A stretch of DNA of 64,000 nt from Actinostola sp. cb2023 (GCA_033675265.1 JAUJYZ010000509.1:219341-283340), one strand, 5' to 3'. Numbered from the stretch's first letter, positions 1 through 11,131 are shown. The notes: a model not told the origin generated them from the sequence alone. Numbers and translations: made by a program.

Positions 1-1325
1 CGCCAAGAAATTTTGAAAGAAAAACTGATTCAAGCGCGCGCTAGCTCCGTGCGCGAGCGAACACGCAATTGCCGTGGTATGTACTCTTATTTACCACGGC
101 TCTAAGCCAATCAGAGAGCGAGAAACTGACTAGTTGTGGTAAAAAAAAATATTTATGCAAATGTTAATATTTTATTGATTTTATGACTGAAAATAGCGAA
201 AAAATCTGTCAAATATTTGCATTTAACTAAATTTAGATACATCTTCGTTGTTATATAGAACTAATCGAGTGTAATAATACTACGTTTCCAGTTTGTTAAT
301 TACTCTCTCTGAAAAGTTGTTATTGGCGAATATATAAAGTTTTTTGGACAGCCAATCACAAGCCAGCATTTAAGTGTACGGTCTCAATCCTCTGATATCA
401 TGTGTGTTATATGATGTTGCATCTTTGGCATCATTATCATAGACTTAGATTGAATCATTACGAAATAAAGTACAAAATACCAGATTTACAAGTGATGGGT
501 TACCTGTGTTCTGCACTCCATGAGGTAAGTGGCCATTTTTTTTAATCCTTTAATCTTCGCGCGCTTTCTCCTTTTCTATGTATTGTCTTGCAAAACAAAG
601 TGACGTTCCTAGTATGTAAGTCGCAGACGACCTGTTTGAAAATTTTAGAGGGCATGGATTCCATCCCATCATGCTGTGCGCGACTGTTTTTGTACACTTG
701 CATCGATCGTGTTTTTTTTGTGTGTGTGTTTTGGGCATGGTTTGACGGTTAATAGCTAGGTAAGCGAGCACTATATCAAGAACTCTTTAGTACCAAAAAA
801 TTCTACAGTCCATGGGCTATTCAAAAGTAGTATAACCGATGTCCGGTTATCTAACCTAGCTCTAGCGCAAAAAGTTAAAATTTAATGAAATATTCGGGGG
901 AAAAAAAAAAAAAATTAAAATTATCATCGATCGTTTGGTGGTTGCGCAGTCATTTTCGTTGTCTGATTTACATGCGTACTGTATAGCATTATGGTTACGC
1001 GATCCAAGCGATGCCACTGCAGTACTAAATTGGGTATGAATTAATTAAGGTGGCTCGTCACCCTTAGAAATACTTTGCAACATTGACTGTCACTTTTCTT
1101 CGAAATTGCCCCAGTAACTTACCAATATTTTGCAAGTGTTAAATAGGGCACATGCCCTTGTACAACTTTCACATACATCTGCGTCTGGAATTCGGGGGGG
1201 AACATGCCTTTATTTTGGGAAAACCGAGTGTGTTTTACTGTTTTGGGGCATGTTTGACGGTTAACAGCTTGGTCACCATTAGTCAGTGATAAGTTACACT
1301 TATTGTTGACTTTTTATCTTTCAGT
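1..1325. other. non-coding region upstream of the recombinase gene
   Basis: I see no convincing coding region here. The stretch holds a short perfect hairpin at 71-100, an A-run near 901-914, and a direct repeat of about 35 bp at about 721-757 and 1228-1273 sharing the core GGGCATG..TTTGACGGTTAA. The second copy lies just upstream of the first exon, so the duplicated block could be 5' flank or UTR sequence, but nothing shows this directly. Confidence 0.5.
71..100. repeat. short perfect hairpin, possible MITE end
   Basis: GCCGTGGTA at 71-79 is the exact reverse complement of TACCACGGC at 92-100, separated by 12 bases. The following sequence resembles the end of a small foldback element, but no second end is visible because the window starts here. 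Confidence 0.45.
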
Positions 1326-4191
1326 ATGGCGTTCTTTGATTACAGCAAACCGCACACGGATCATGAGCTCTATGACCACACGGTGGCCGAAATCTCGGTC
1401 CTCAGGACCATCGGCATCCCCGACATGGAGGCGTGTCTGAACACTTTTCAGTCCTCCCTTAACGAGAAACACATGAGAACGGATCGCCAAAGGATGGCCT
1501 GGATTCCTGCAATACCCACAGAGGAAGTTGTATCCGAAATCAAAGTCAACATGCTAAGGAGTTGCGAGAAAATTTGTTCCGCCCTTAGAGCGGAAGGCGT
1601 CAGTTCCGTATCAACTTCACAGGAGGGTAATACTTTCCTCAGAGAATCAGGGCTGTGCCCCAAATGTGGCAAGCAGGTGGCGCACCTCAAGGCGCACCTG
1701 ACGAGTCAAACCCACGATTGGTCGGTGCAACGGTACGAGAATTATAAAGACACCAAATTCAGAATGGACATACGCCCTCAGAAAAAGTGCAACAAGGTAG
1801 TACCAATATGTTATATCAATGGCAATGTTGATTTTTACCGATCTATCGATGTATCTATCTATTTATCTATCTGCCTATCTATCTATCTAAGGACGATTGC
1901 ATCTGGACGGGAGTGCGACTCGACATGCACCTTAAGTCGAGACACAAACTCTCAGCTAAGTCAGAAGAATACAGGACACTGTTGAAAGAGGGACGTCCTT
2001 CGGGCCCTTCTGAAACACAGACCAAAAGCCAGGTAATGATTACGCCAGTATTGATAATAGTCGTCAAACGTAACATTAACAGGGATGCCTTTTCCTTCCC
2101 AAAGATCGCCTGCGGCCCTTCCACGATCGCTACGCCACCATCTAACTCAGAATCCGCGGCCGCACAATCTCCTGTGGTGACACAATTGTCAAGAAAGCGA
2201 AAGGTAGATCTGCTAATTTCTTCAGGGGATGATTCTCCCATCGGAAACAAGGTTAGTATTCATCGGTATACTGCATGTACCATTCTTTTCCTATCTAACT
2301 TTAATCTTTTTTTATAGTATGCGCAAGTGAAAGGCAAAATGGTGCGACTCAATCGACCAAGAATAGCATCCGACACCTCAGACTCAGGAGAGGAGGGGCA
2401 GTTCAGCGATGACGGTGATGATAGTGACAAGGTCAGTGGATTTTATGAGCGAGAGATCACTATTCTTATTCACTGTTCTTATTCGCTTTCAACTGATATT
2501 GATCATTCATCCATTGATTTTCATTCTGTGACAAACAGGATGAACAGGAAGGTGGAAGAGATGAAGAGAAAACCGAGAGTGCCTCCAGAGACAAGGAAGA
2601 GCGGGAGGAAGGTGGAGATGACCAGGAAGAGATGAGTGCCTCAGGAGAAGAGGAAGAGCCGGAGGTACTGCTCTATTTCTAATTCTTTCAAATGATGTTG
2701 ATCATTCATCCATTGATTTTCATTCTGTGACAAACAGGATGAACAGGAAGGTCAAGGAGAGGAAGAGAAAGACAAGAGTGCCTCCAGAGACGAGGAAGCG
2801 CGGGAGGTACTGCTATATTTCTAATTCTTTCAAATTATTGAGATCGTTCGTTGAATCCAATTTGTATGTCATAAACAGGATGGAAATCAAGCAAGGGGTA
2901 AATACGGCCCCAGCTGCAAAGCCAAGAACGTAATTGAGTTGCTCATAAAGGGCTGGAACCGACATTTGAGCAGCCCAAGCTCTTTGCACAATATGTCAAG
3001 CAAAGTTGCAAGCTTGCAACCGAGGTACGAAACATCTTAGTTATGCCCTCACAGGGATAATTGTACTTATGACTGGGCCTTATATTGCAGGTACAAACAG
3101 CTGTCCATACAATTATAACGGTCGTTCCAGGGTGGAGGGAGTCAATAAAGAAATTGAGAAGGGCGCAAACCTCCCAGCGACAATGGGAGGAACGCAAGCA
3201 TTTGGTGACCCCCGAAGACATAATCAAAATGAAGGAAAGTTCTCACGCCAAGTACTGTCTAAAAATTCTGAGAGGGGTAAGGGAAGATCCCTATACACTG
3301 GAAGAGGCAGTGGACTGCAGGAACTACCTCCTCTTCAAGATCTCCATCGAAAATGGAAACAGATCTGGCCCACTCGATAGTATGACAATCTACGACCTCA
3401 GGCAAAGCGAGAAGGTCAAAGACAAGAGGGTGGTACACATAGCCTCCCACAAGACCACCGTGGCTTATGGGGGGGCCCTGGTCAACATGTCAGAAGCCCT
3501 GTATGGTGACATATGGCGTTACATTCGTGGCGCGCGACTAGTGTTCATCAAAGAAAGTATAATTGTTCCCAACGTGTTTCTTGGCCAGTACGGCAATCCA
3601 TTGGGATCATCATACATCCACCGGGCTTTGAAAGCCTTTGCCGTGAAGACATTTGTTCTAGATGACGATGTCTTAGACAAATTCTGCTCAACCATGGTCA
3701 GAAAAGTTTGTGTGACCAACACCAGGGGTAAAACCCAACAAGAAAAGGCGGAGATCGCAACACTAATGGGGCATTCCGCTCCAACGGCGGAGAGATACTA
3801 TTCTCTCCAAAACAAAATAGATCAATGTGCGAGCGCTCATGACGCGGTGAGAAACCTCTTTGGATCACCAGCCAAAAAGCCTGAGGAGTCGGAGAGTGTC
3901 GAGCAGGGTGATGAGAAAGCGAGTGTTGTCGCCAGTACCAACACGGTGCCACCATCCCCAGACGTGAAGCCCTCATCATTCATGTGCAGAAGAAAATGGG
4001 GCAAACAAGACGAAGAAGATATACTAAAGCACGCTGTTGCTATAATAACTGGTTTGGTCGGTGGCGAGAGGTCCAACATCGACAGGGCCATCCAAAAGTC
4101 CCCCTTCCTGACTGTGCTTGTGGCGCGCGAAGGATATGATCGGGTATTTGAAAAAATAAAGAGCATGCGTCGCAAGTATCTCTCTTCCTAA
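1326..4191 (+). CDS. Crypton-like tyrosine recombinase gene with N-terminal zinc fingers (multi-exon)
   Basis: Exons read from GT-AG junctions, all phase 0: 1326-1796, 1892-2032, 2105-2251, 2318-2431, 2539-2664, 2738-2806, 2879-3024, then a last exon to 4191. Exon 1 encodes a C2H2-like finger (CPKCGKQ...H..H). A second finger is split by intron 1: CNK before the junction, DDC...MHLKSRH after it, which supports that splice. Exons 4-6 are acidic and low complexity. The last exon carries recombinase-type motifs: an Arg in NGNRSGPLDS, a Lys in SHKTT, an Arg in STMVRK, and the box LMGHSAPTAERYYSL with the His and the presumed Tyr nucleophile. The usual first His of HxxR appears to be Ser. A basic C-terminal region (RRKWGKQ...SMRRKY) could bind DNA. 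The exon 7 to last exon junction does not stay in frame with the obvious sites, so that boundary is uncertain. It could be a Crypton element or a host gene derived from one. Confidence 0.72.
1848..1889. repeat. TATC microsatellite in intron 1
   Basis: A run of imperfect TATC/TCTA repeats forms the 3' end of intron 1 directly before the AAG acceptor. The pyrimidine-rich repeat probably acts as the polypyrimidine tract. Confidence 0.8.
2490..2810 (+). repeat. tandem duplication of an acidic exon and its flanking intron
   Basis: Two near-identical blocks of intron 3' end plus exon start occur at about 2497-2553 and 2698-2752, each running through TTCATTCTGTGACAAACAG into GATGAACAGGAAGGT. The resulting exons (2539-2664 and 2738-2806) both start with DEQEG, both contain KSASRD or TESASRD type segments and both end at GAG before GTACTG. 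Both lengths are multiples of three, so either can be skipped without changing frame. Confidence 0.75.
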
Positions 4192-4791
4192 ACTAGGAAG
4201 TCCGTTTAATATTGTCGCTACAGGAGAGGCTGTTTAATCTGTATATATAAGTTCGAGTTTTAGTGTATTTCTATATTTATCTGTATATATATCTTTCTTT
4301 TTTTTTGTGTATATATATTTATGTAATCTGTATGGGGCCTTGGGTTGATCAAATAATACCAATTATTGCCTAAGGTCCCAAATTCATTTCTGTACATATA
4401 TTTATATAATCTGTATATATAACTTCGAGTTTTAGTGTATATTTATCTGTATTTATCTGTATATATATCTTTCTTTTTTTGTGTATATCTATTTATGTAA
4501 TCTGTATGGGGCCTTGGGTTGATCAAATAATACCAATTATTGCCTAAGTTCCCAACTTCATTTCTGTACATATATTTATATAAGCTGTATATACAAGTTC
4601 GATTTGAAGTAACAATTAATAAAAAGCAATTGAGCCTTGGGTTGGCAAATATTTTCACATATTGCCTAAGGTGTCAAAGTCTTTGGAGGGCTGAGAAATC
4701 GGCCGGTGGTTCGACTCCACCAAGACCCATGCACCTCCCCTGGTGGATACGTAGCTTTTTTTGGTGGATATGATTTTTAAGAATTATGAAT
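4192..4791. repeat. imperfect tandem repeats, AT-rich, downstream of the recombinase gene
   Basis: A unit of roughly 150-190 bp containing TCTGTATATATA, GTTCGA, GGGGCCTTGGGTTGATCAAA and ATTGCCTAAGG occurs at about 4238-4378, 4395-4555 and in a shorter form to about 4672. Each unit can fold through CCTTGGG against CCTAAGG. The last unit runs into GGTTCGACTCC at about 4708, which matches the pol III B-box consensus. Confidence 0.6.
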
Positions 4792-5290
4792 GACTTTTCG
4801 AACTTGGGTCAATTTGTACTCACTATTCCTGCTAGGGATTTCAACGAAACCTCGCCAGTTTAATATATAGTATCGACATGTTATTTCTACAACACTTGCA
4901 AGCATCTAGAAGTTCCTGGGTTAAAACCCTGATTTTAGCGCGATTAAAAACAAAAATCAAAATTCGACTGTTTTAGCAGATTTGCCATTTCGACTTTTCG
5001 AACTTGTAATCACTATTCCGGCTAGGGATTTCAATGAAACCTTGCCAGTTTAATATATAGTATAGACACGTTATTTCTACAACACTTGCAAGCATCTAGA
5101 AGTTCCTGGGTTAAAACCCTGATTTTAGCGCGATTAAAAACAAAAATCAAAATTCGACTGTTTTAGCAGATTTGCCATTTCGACTTTTCGAACTTGTATT
5201 CACTATTCCGGCTAGGGATTTCAATGAAACCTCGCGAGTTTAATATATCGCATAGACACGTTATCGCTACAACACTTGCAACCATCTAGA
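4792..5290. repeat. tandem repeat, ~190-bp unit, about 2.6 copies
   Basis: Copies start at GACTTTTCGAACTTG at 4792, 4992 and 5182. The first two are nearly identical across the unit, including TTAATATATAG and ATTTTAGCGCGATTAAAAAC; the third is partial. No coding potential is seen. Confidence 0.85.
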
Positions 5291-5352
5291 AGTCGAATTC
5301 ACACGATTACCGGTGAGTTAACCGAGTTAACCGTCGAGTTCCAAGAGATGTA

Positions 5353-5844
5353 TATAATACATACCCAAAATGCAATCCCATAACACGTTTTCGTTTTCTA
5401 AATTTGCATGTATCTTCAACCTATTTTTTTTTTAAAGTCGAGCTTGGAGGACTAAGCGTCCATCTTCAGGACAAAAAATGTACAAAGTACGTAAGCAAAA
5501 CAATGTGCGCGAGACAATGGAAAACAAAACGTATAGTTTAACGCATGAAAGAAAATATGCGCAGCTGAAAAGAAACTACAGAGCGCAAGCTAAAAAAAAT
5601 TTGAAAAGAAAAAACAACAAAATTATAATCATTGGTGACGTTTTCGTTTGTCTGAGTCTGGTATGCCCGTGGTATGGCAGCAATTTTGAAGAGTTAATCC
5701 CGTGCCGATCAAATAAATATTTTTGGAGTGTTTTGATCACGCAATTCAGCCTTTACCAGGTTCTTCTCTTATAATTAAGAGAGGGAAGAGTTTGCTCAAT
5801 GTCTTGCTTTAACATACTTAAAAACATTTTGGGTATGTATTATA
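5353..5844. mobile_element. putative ~490-bp MITE with 20-bp inverted ends
   Basis: The 20 bases at 5353-5372 are the exact reverse complement of those at 5825-5844 (inner side ACCCAAAATG / CATTTTGGGT). The interior holds a basic 98-residue ORF (5478-5774) that I do not recognise and would not call a gene. The element sits just before a splice acceptor (ATAACAG, ending at 5889) of the MULE gene, so it probably lies in an intron. Confidence 0.5.
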
Positions 5845-5889
5845 CTGTAAAGATTCTTTATTAATCTGATGTTTAATGTTCTTATAACA

Positions 5890-8399
5890 GATTCTAATGG
5901 TAAACTTGGAAAATATTGCCTCGTGAAATATTCCTTTGTTGGGGATCCGCACCCCATTGATATCAGGCCCCATAAGAATTCCAAAGATAAAAAAAAAGGC
6001 TACGTAAGAACGAGGCAGTGTACAAAGGACACGCTGAAAGGCCTGCGACAGACGCAAGGACCAAGTGCTGCCTTCCATTCCTTCATTGAAGCCAAGGGCA
6101 GTCTGGCCAAAGTATCAAGCTGAGGAGAACTGCCAAGAAGCACTGGACAAGTGTCTTACCTTTCTCGCGAAACAAATTCTTCTTCTAGTGGCCAACGGAC
6201 AGCCAATTCAGCATATGGGCGAAAGGATGCATGGTTTGATCTCCTTGTTGAGTGTAAAAAGCAGAACCGTACGCCTGACTCTGCATTCATAAGAGAGGTG
6301 AAATGTGCACCTGAACCAGCATGTGTCCTGTCCAGCAACCGTCAAGTAAATGACATTGTACGTTTCTGTTGCAATACAGACTACTACAAACCGTCATATG
6401 TTGATGCCACCTTTGACTTGGGTGCTTTCAATGTAACAATCATTACATATAAGCACCTATTACTAGTGAACAGAAGAGATGGGAAACATCCATCGCTTAT
6501 TGGTCCAGTACTGGCACACCACAGGAAGACTGCACAGTCGTACACATTTATTTGTAACACTTTAAAAAACATCAACCATTCTGCCGAAAACTTGTTGGCT
6601 TTTGGTACTGGTGATGAGTCAGCCCTAGCCTTATCCAAGCATTTGAAGACAACTTTCCTTCAGCTGTCCACCTACTGTGTGAACGTCACATGAAAGGCGT
6701 GCTGAAATCAAAGTTCAAAGAGTTTTCAGTACCAACAGCCCATTTGTCGCAGTTTCTAAACGACATGCTTGGTGTTCACAGTGACGGGGTATACAGCCAT
6801 GGCCTTATTGACTGCCTTACAAAAGAGGATTACCTAACAAAATGCAAACAGCTGCAAAGTACCTGGGCAGATGCCGGAGTTTTTGGCGATAAAGCTTGGA
6901 AGTGGTTTGCAAAATACAAGTCTGACAGCTTTTTCCACTGCCTGGAAGCTAGCGTCAGAGAGCAGGCAGGATTAGGTAGTTCACCGGAACGCTTCACAAC
7001 TAACCCTTCCGAGGGAAACAACAAACTCGTGCAAGATTTTGTCAGAAGTGATACTGGCAAGAAGCGCGTCAACGAGAACGAATTCTGTAAAGCCCTGGCG
7101 ACACTTGTAAAGCGGCAAGAAAACGATTTGGAAATGGCGATCATTAATCAGGGACCTTACAAGTTTCAGTCAGGCTACGAGCACCTAATTGTAAAAGAAG
7201 ACAAATGGTTGAAAATGAGTCCCACACAGAGAGAGAAAGCACTGAAAAAAGTTCACCAAGAACCTATCTCCCTGACCTCTTCCACCTTGCCCCTGCACGC
7301 TCCAGATACAGGACCCGTTACCAGCCCATTGCTTGAAGAACTAGTCAAAGAAGGTATTGATTGGATCCCCTACATGACGCTTGATGGTATCACAAAGAAA
7401 GCCGAAGCTATATTGGAAGACAGAAAACAAATAGTTGAGATCCCCAACTCTGATAGGTCGCTCATGATTCCGAGCAAGTCTAATCCAAGAAATCCCCACG
7501 TGGTCAGTGCCATAGCTTCAGGGAGAGTGCACTGTAACTGTGAACACAACAAAAGTTTATCGTTGTGTTCACACGCACTGGTGTACGTGCGCTTTTATTC
7601 ACAAGAAATGAAGTACTTTCGATGGCTTCGCCAAAGGAGAAAGAAAAGTGGAAACACGTCTGGGATAAATTTGAGCAGCCTTCTCAGAGCAGACATGCCA
7701 CAACGGAGAGGGAGAAAAGGAGAACGTCCTCCAAGGAAAAGAAATTCTTCCCGTACTGAACAACAACAGAGAGATATTTCAAGCTCACAACAATTACCGC
7801 ATCCACAACATGTTCTTCCAAGCGCTAGCTCACAACAATTACCGCATCCACAACATGTTCTTCCAAGCGCTAGCTCACAACAATTACCGCATCCACAACA
7901 TGTTCTTCCAAGCGCTAGCTCACAACAATTACCGCATCCACAACATGTTCTTCCAAGCGCTAGCTCACAACAGTTTCCGCATCCACAACATGTTCTTCCA
8001 AGCGCTAGCTCACAACAATTTCAACATCAACAGCAGCAACAACACTTCCACCTGCAGCCTTTTCACAACAATAACCCGTTTTTCCTCATATTTCAACATG
8101 GGAATATAAGGAAATGTGCTGGATGTGGCGGGCAAATACCAAAACATACTGATACACAACCAAGTCTGGTATTGCGACACATGGAGAGGTACCGATACCC
8201 TAATGGTGATCCTGTACAGCCATTTGTCTACACCATGGTAAAAGAAAAACCACATCATTACCACGCGCAAACTGGATGCCTCCTCAGAAGACACCCTTAC
8301 TTTTCTCCCGTCCTCATTGATAAATCAGAGGTAGAACACTTATTGACTGATTTCCATAAACTCCGTTTGGTTATTGGTATTGATTATTTTGTTCAATAA
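5890..8399 (+). pseudogene. Mutator-like (MULE) transposase with SWIM zinc finger, interrupted
   Basis: The reading runs from a splice acceptor at 5889 (DSNGKLGKYCLVKYS...) through a DDE region and a SWIM finger to the stop at 8399. Presumed catalytic motifs are VDATFDLG (first Asp), FGTGDESALA (second) and TTNPSEGNN (the Glu). The SWIM motif is CNCEHNKSLSLCSHALVY, giving C-x-C...C-x-H. A 15-residue repeat and a Gln/His-rich segment follow, then a CxxC pair (KCAGCGGQ). Two breaks are visible: an in-frame TGA at 6121-6123 and a one-base shift near 6640 between LALSKH and the FPSAVHLLCERH frame. The open stretch from 6690 to 8399 (569 codons) is long. It could be a recently dead copy, a domesticated gene, or a gene broken by sequencing errors. 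An upstream exon is expected but was not found. Confidence 0.7.
7782..8025 (+). repeat. in-frame 45-bp coding minisatellite, ~5.4 copies
   Basis: Units start with AGCTCACAACAATTACCGCA at 7782, 7827, 7872, 7917 and 7962, with a partial unit at 8007. Each encodes SSQQLPHPQHVLPSA. The first four are essentially identical; the fifth changes Leu to Phe (QQFPHP). Low divergence means the array expanded recently, and the multiple-of-three unit keeps the frame. Confidence 0.95.
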
Positions 8400-8712
8400 G
8401 AGACTATGGTAACTTACTTTAACACGGTTCATGAACGTCTTAACGTGAAACAGATCGAATCTGTACTCTGAATCTGTAACCATTTTAAATATAAGTATAA
8501 AATATGACAGAATCCAATATTTTATGCTCAACTTAGATTTATGTTTGCAATTTTGAATGAAAGTCAGAAACATTTCTACTAAGCTAGAGTCTACTAAGTT
8601 AAGTGCTGGTAGTCTCTGCCTCTAGGTTGTCGTTTTTGCATGAATATCATTCAGTCGGTAATGTCAAATATTGTTTTCGCAAAGAACAAATTTGTTGTTA
8701 TTAGGACAAAAG
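8400..8712. other. intergenic, no feature seen
   Basis: AT-rich sequence between the MULE stop and the Kolobok target site. I see no gene or repeat in it. Confidence 0.5.
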
Positions 8713-8716
8713 TTAA
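8713..8716. repeat. TTAA target-site duplication, left
   Basis: TTAA directly precedes the TIR start GGTGTTTGCC and pairs with the TTAA at 13446-13449. Confidence 0.9.
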
Positions 8717-9473
8717 GGTGTTTGCCTATTGTTTTGGAACTGTCATACCGAGATTTTTCGAACGGCCTTTACACTAACATTTTCTTACTCGATCGAACTG
8801 AGGTTTACATCAAGTATCACCCATAGTCTGAAGTTTGGTGTCATGTACGTTTTATTGGGGTACGCGTTGCCATAGTAACGATAAACAATAAACATTGAAA
8901 TCACTTTAACTCAAATACTGAGCGCTTTTGATGAGATCCAGAAAATCCAATAACATTTTGCAAAAATATGGAATCTAACAAAACACATATCATGGAATCA
9001 AGAAATTATGTATGTTTGTTTTGAATAATTCGCAAAAATATGATTCTTCTTCGAATTTGCGTGTCGAAAGACATTGCTCAGTATTGTATATAGTGGTTTT
9101 ATAAAATGACTTTTAAAATACGCCAAAATCTTCCTTCAGCTTATATTTTGATATCTTGAACGTTTCAGGGGCTGTCTCCTTCATATAACGAGAACGAAGA
9201 CCGTCGATTTTTGAGTCAGCACACCTAATCGTGAGATTTGAGCGCTCTCCTAAATTTCTTTAAAACCACTCGAACGATTTTTAAAAAAAGCTCAGCATGA
9301 CTTTATGATTGTATAAGCATTGATTCTGTCAAAGTTTAATTTTGGTTGATTCAATTTAACATAGTTAAATTAAATAACAAAGTTGGATGGTGAACAACGG
9401 CGTGAATTGCGTCGAAGATTATGCAAATGTATTCACATCGTGTATAACACATTCATCCGTGACTATTATGATG
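8717..9473. repeat. Kolobok left TIR (757 bp)
   Basis: Reverse-complement match to 12684-13445 with scattered mismatches. Alignment stops after GACTATTATGATG at 9473. It includes the ATG at 9383 and the following ~30 codons, so an ORF start also exists in the right TIR on the minus strand (12774). Confidence 0.9.
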
Positions 9474-11131
9474 AACAATATTATTCAGAATGCAAATCAG
9501 TTTCCCTTTTTTCTTTGCTTTGTTTCAAAATGCCTGCAGTGAGCAAACGGTTGAAGCAAAGAAAGATTCTCATGAAAAAAGCACAGTGTGCAAAGGAAAA
9601 CTGTTCAGGTAAGCAAAATGAAATTCGAAAGATTCAGCCGACAAGACGTTCTGAGCTCCTTAGATTCAGAAGAGAGAAACTACGAGCATTTCGACGAAAG
9701 CGTTGGCTAGTCCGGAAAAGGTTGAACGAGTGTCCTCCAACACAGTGTTGTCCTCCAGTATTGCGTTCAGCAAAGAAAACCTTAGAAGAAAGTCTAGACA
9801 GAAACGTCATCATCAATCTGAAATTATTAGTTGAGGGATTGCGCCTGTGCTGTCACTGTCATAAAGGTCCTCTATCATTGTGCGACATTTCAAGTCCACC
9901 TGTTCTCATTGGTCTGGGTGTTACCTTAGAGATTGAGAGCACTAATTGTAAGAAAACCTGCAAACTTAGACTCTATAAATCACACAAAACTGGAACTCGT
10001 GGACCAAAAGCTGTTTCTTTGAACTCACGTGCAGCTTTAGCAACAATGCATACCGGCCAAGGCTTTACACATCTAAATGGAACGCTATCACTTCTTGGTC
10101 TTGGATCCCTATCAAAAAACACTTTTAAGAAGCGCGAAAGAGAAGTCGGGCTAGCCATAGAATCCGTATGTCAGGAAAGTTGTAACAAGTTCAAAGAAGA
10201 GGAGAAAACTCGTAACAGTAATGTCGATCATGAAGGAGTTGCTTTGGTGTCAGTTTCATATGATGGGGCGTGGCAAAAACGTGGTAGAGCTCGAAATTCA
10301 GTCAGTGGATTTGGTACGATAATCGGAGAGTCAACAGGAAAAGTTCTCGACTACCGAGTTAAATCCACACAATGTCGCAGATGTGAATCCATGAAAACAG
10401 TTGAACAGAGCAGCATCTCACATGATTGCCGAAAAAATCACTCTGGATCTTCAAAATCCATGGAACCAGAAATTGCCGTTGAATGCTTCAACGATGCCCC
10501 AAGTTGTGGTCTGAAATACTCAACGTACACTGCTGATGAGGATACTACAATGGAAAGTCACATCAAATATCGAGTTGATTATGAGACATCTAAGAAAACT
10601 GACAGAAACCATGCAAGTAGAACCCTTGGAAATCGTTTGTACGCTGTCCAGAAATCTGTGAAAGGATTGACACCAGTGGTCATCACTTACATTCTGAAGC
10701 TATTTGCATACTGTGTTGCCAAACATCAGGGAAAACCAGAGGAATTAAAACGTGGTCTCAAGTCATTGGTTTGTCATGCATTTGGGGACCACACCCACTG
10801 TGATTCCAGCTGGTGTGGGGCACTAAAGGATCCATCTACATATCGCCATAGAGACCTCCCTGGAGGTAAGCCACTCTCAGATGTAAACTTAAGGGCGGCG
10901 ATTGAAGATGCTCTAAATCCTTTTGATACACTTGACTGGGCTAAAAAGTTAGCTGACTGTGGTTCAAGCCAGGCTAATGAGTGCGTGAATGGGGTGGTCG
11001 CAACTAAAGCTCCCAAGACAAGGCACTACGGTGCATCAGAAAGCATAAACTTCCGAGTAGCAGCAGATGTGTGTCAGTATAATGAAGATTTAGATTATCT
11101 GACACACAACAAAAAAACTAGGTCTGGATGA
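9383..11131 (+). CDS. Kolobok transposase, N-terminal 582 codons
   Basis: The ORF opens at 9383 inside the TIR, but the ATG at 9531 (MPAVSKRLKQRK), after the TIR ends, is a more likely start; the ~50 residues before it are Cys/Phe rich and look like leader. A Cys-rich region (LRLCCHCHKGPLSLCD) precedes the catalytic core. The core shows VSYDGAWQKRGRARNS (first Asp), STYTADEDTTME (second) and SSQANECVNGVVATK (candidate Glu), the pattern I know from Kolobok and related Mutator-like transposases. A Cys/His cluster (QCRRCESMK, ISHDC, CHAFGDHTHC) suggests metal binding. The frame ends at a TGA (11129-11131) just after an A7 run, and the following frame continues without a gap into the exonuclease part. 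Confidence 0.85.
   Translation: MDGEQRRELRRRLCKCIHIVYNTFIRDYYDEQYYSECKSVSLFSLLCFKMPAVSKRLKQRKILMKKAQCAKENCSGKQNEIRKIQPTRRSELLRFRREKLRAFRRKRWLVRKRLNECPPTQCCPPVLRSAKKTLEESLDRNVIINLKLLVEGLRLCCHCHKGPLSLCDISSPPVLIGLGVTLEIESTNCKKTCKLRLYKSHKTGTRGPKAVSLNSRAALATMHTGQGFTHLNGTLSLLGLGSLSKNTFKKREREVGLAIESVCQESCNKFKEEEKTRNSNVDHEGVALVSVSYDGAWQKRGRARNSVSGFGTIIGESTGKVLDYRVKSTQCRRCESMKTVEQSSISHDCRKNHSGSSKSMEPEIAVECFNDAPSCGLKYSTYTADEDTTMESHIKYRVDYETSKKTDRNHASRTLGNRLYAVQKSVKGLTPVVITYILKLFAYCVAKHQGKPEELKRGLKSLVCHAFGDHTHCDSSWCGALKDPSTYRHRDLPGGKPLSDVNLRAAIEDALNPFDTLDWAKKLADCGSSQANECVNGVVATKAPKTRHYGASESINFRVAADVCQYNEDLDYLTHNKKTRSG

Noticed and set aside
4638..4729. Possible 92-nt tRNA (type II or Sec-like)
   Set aside because: A T-arm-like GGTGGTTCGACTCCACC and a partial acceptor pairing are present, but there is no plausible anticodon arm, and the 5' part belongs to a tandem repeat.
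5478..5774. 98-codon basic ORF
   Set aside because: Lies inside a putative MITE, no recognisable domain, composition biased by AT-rich sequence.
6121..6123. In-frame TGA of the MULE gene as a selenocysteine codon
   Set aside because: A second frame break lies downstream and nothing in the family suggests selenium use; a premature stop or error is simpler.
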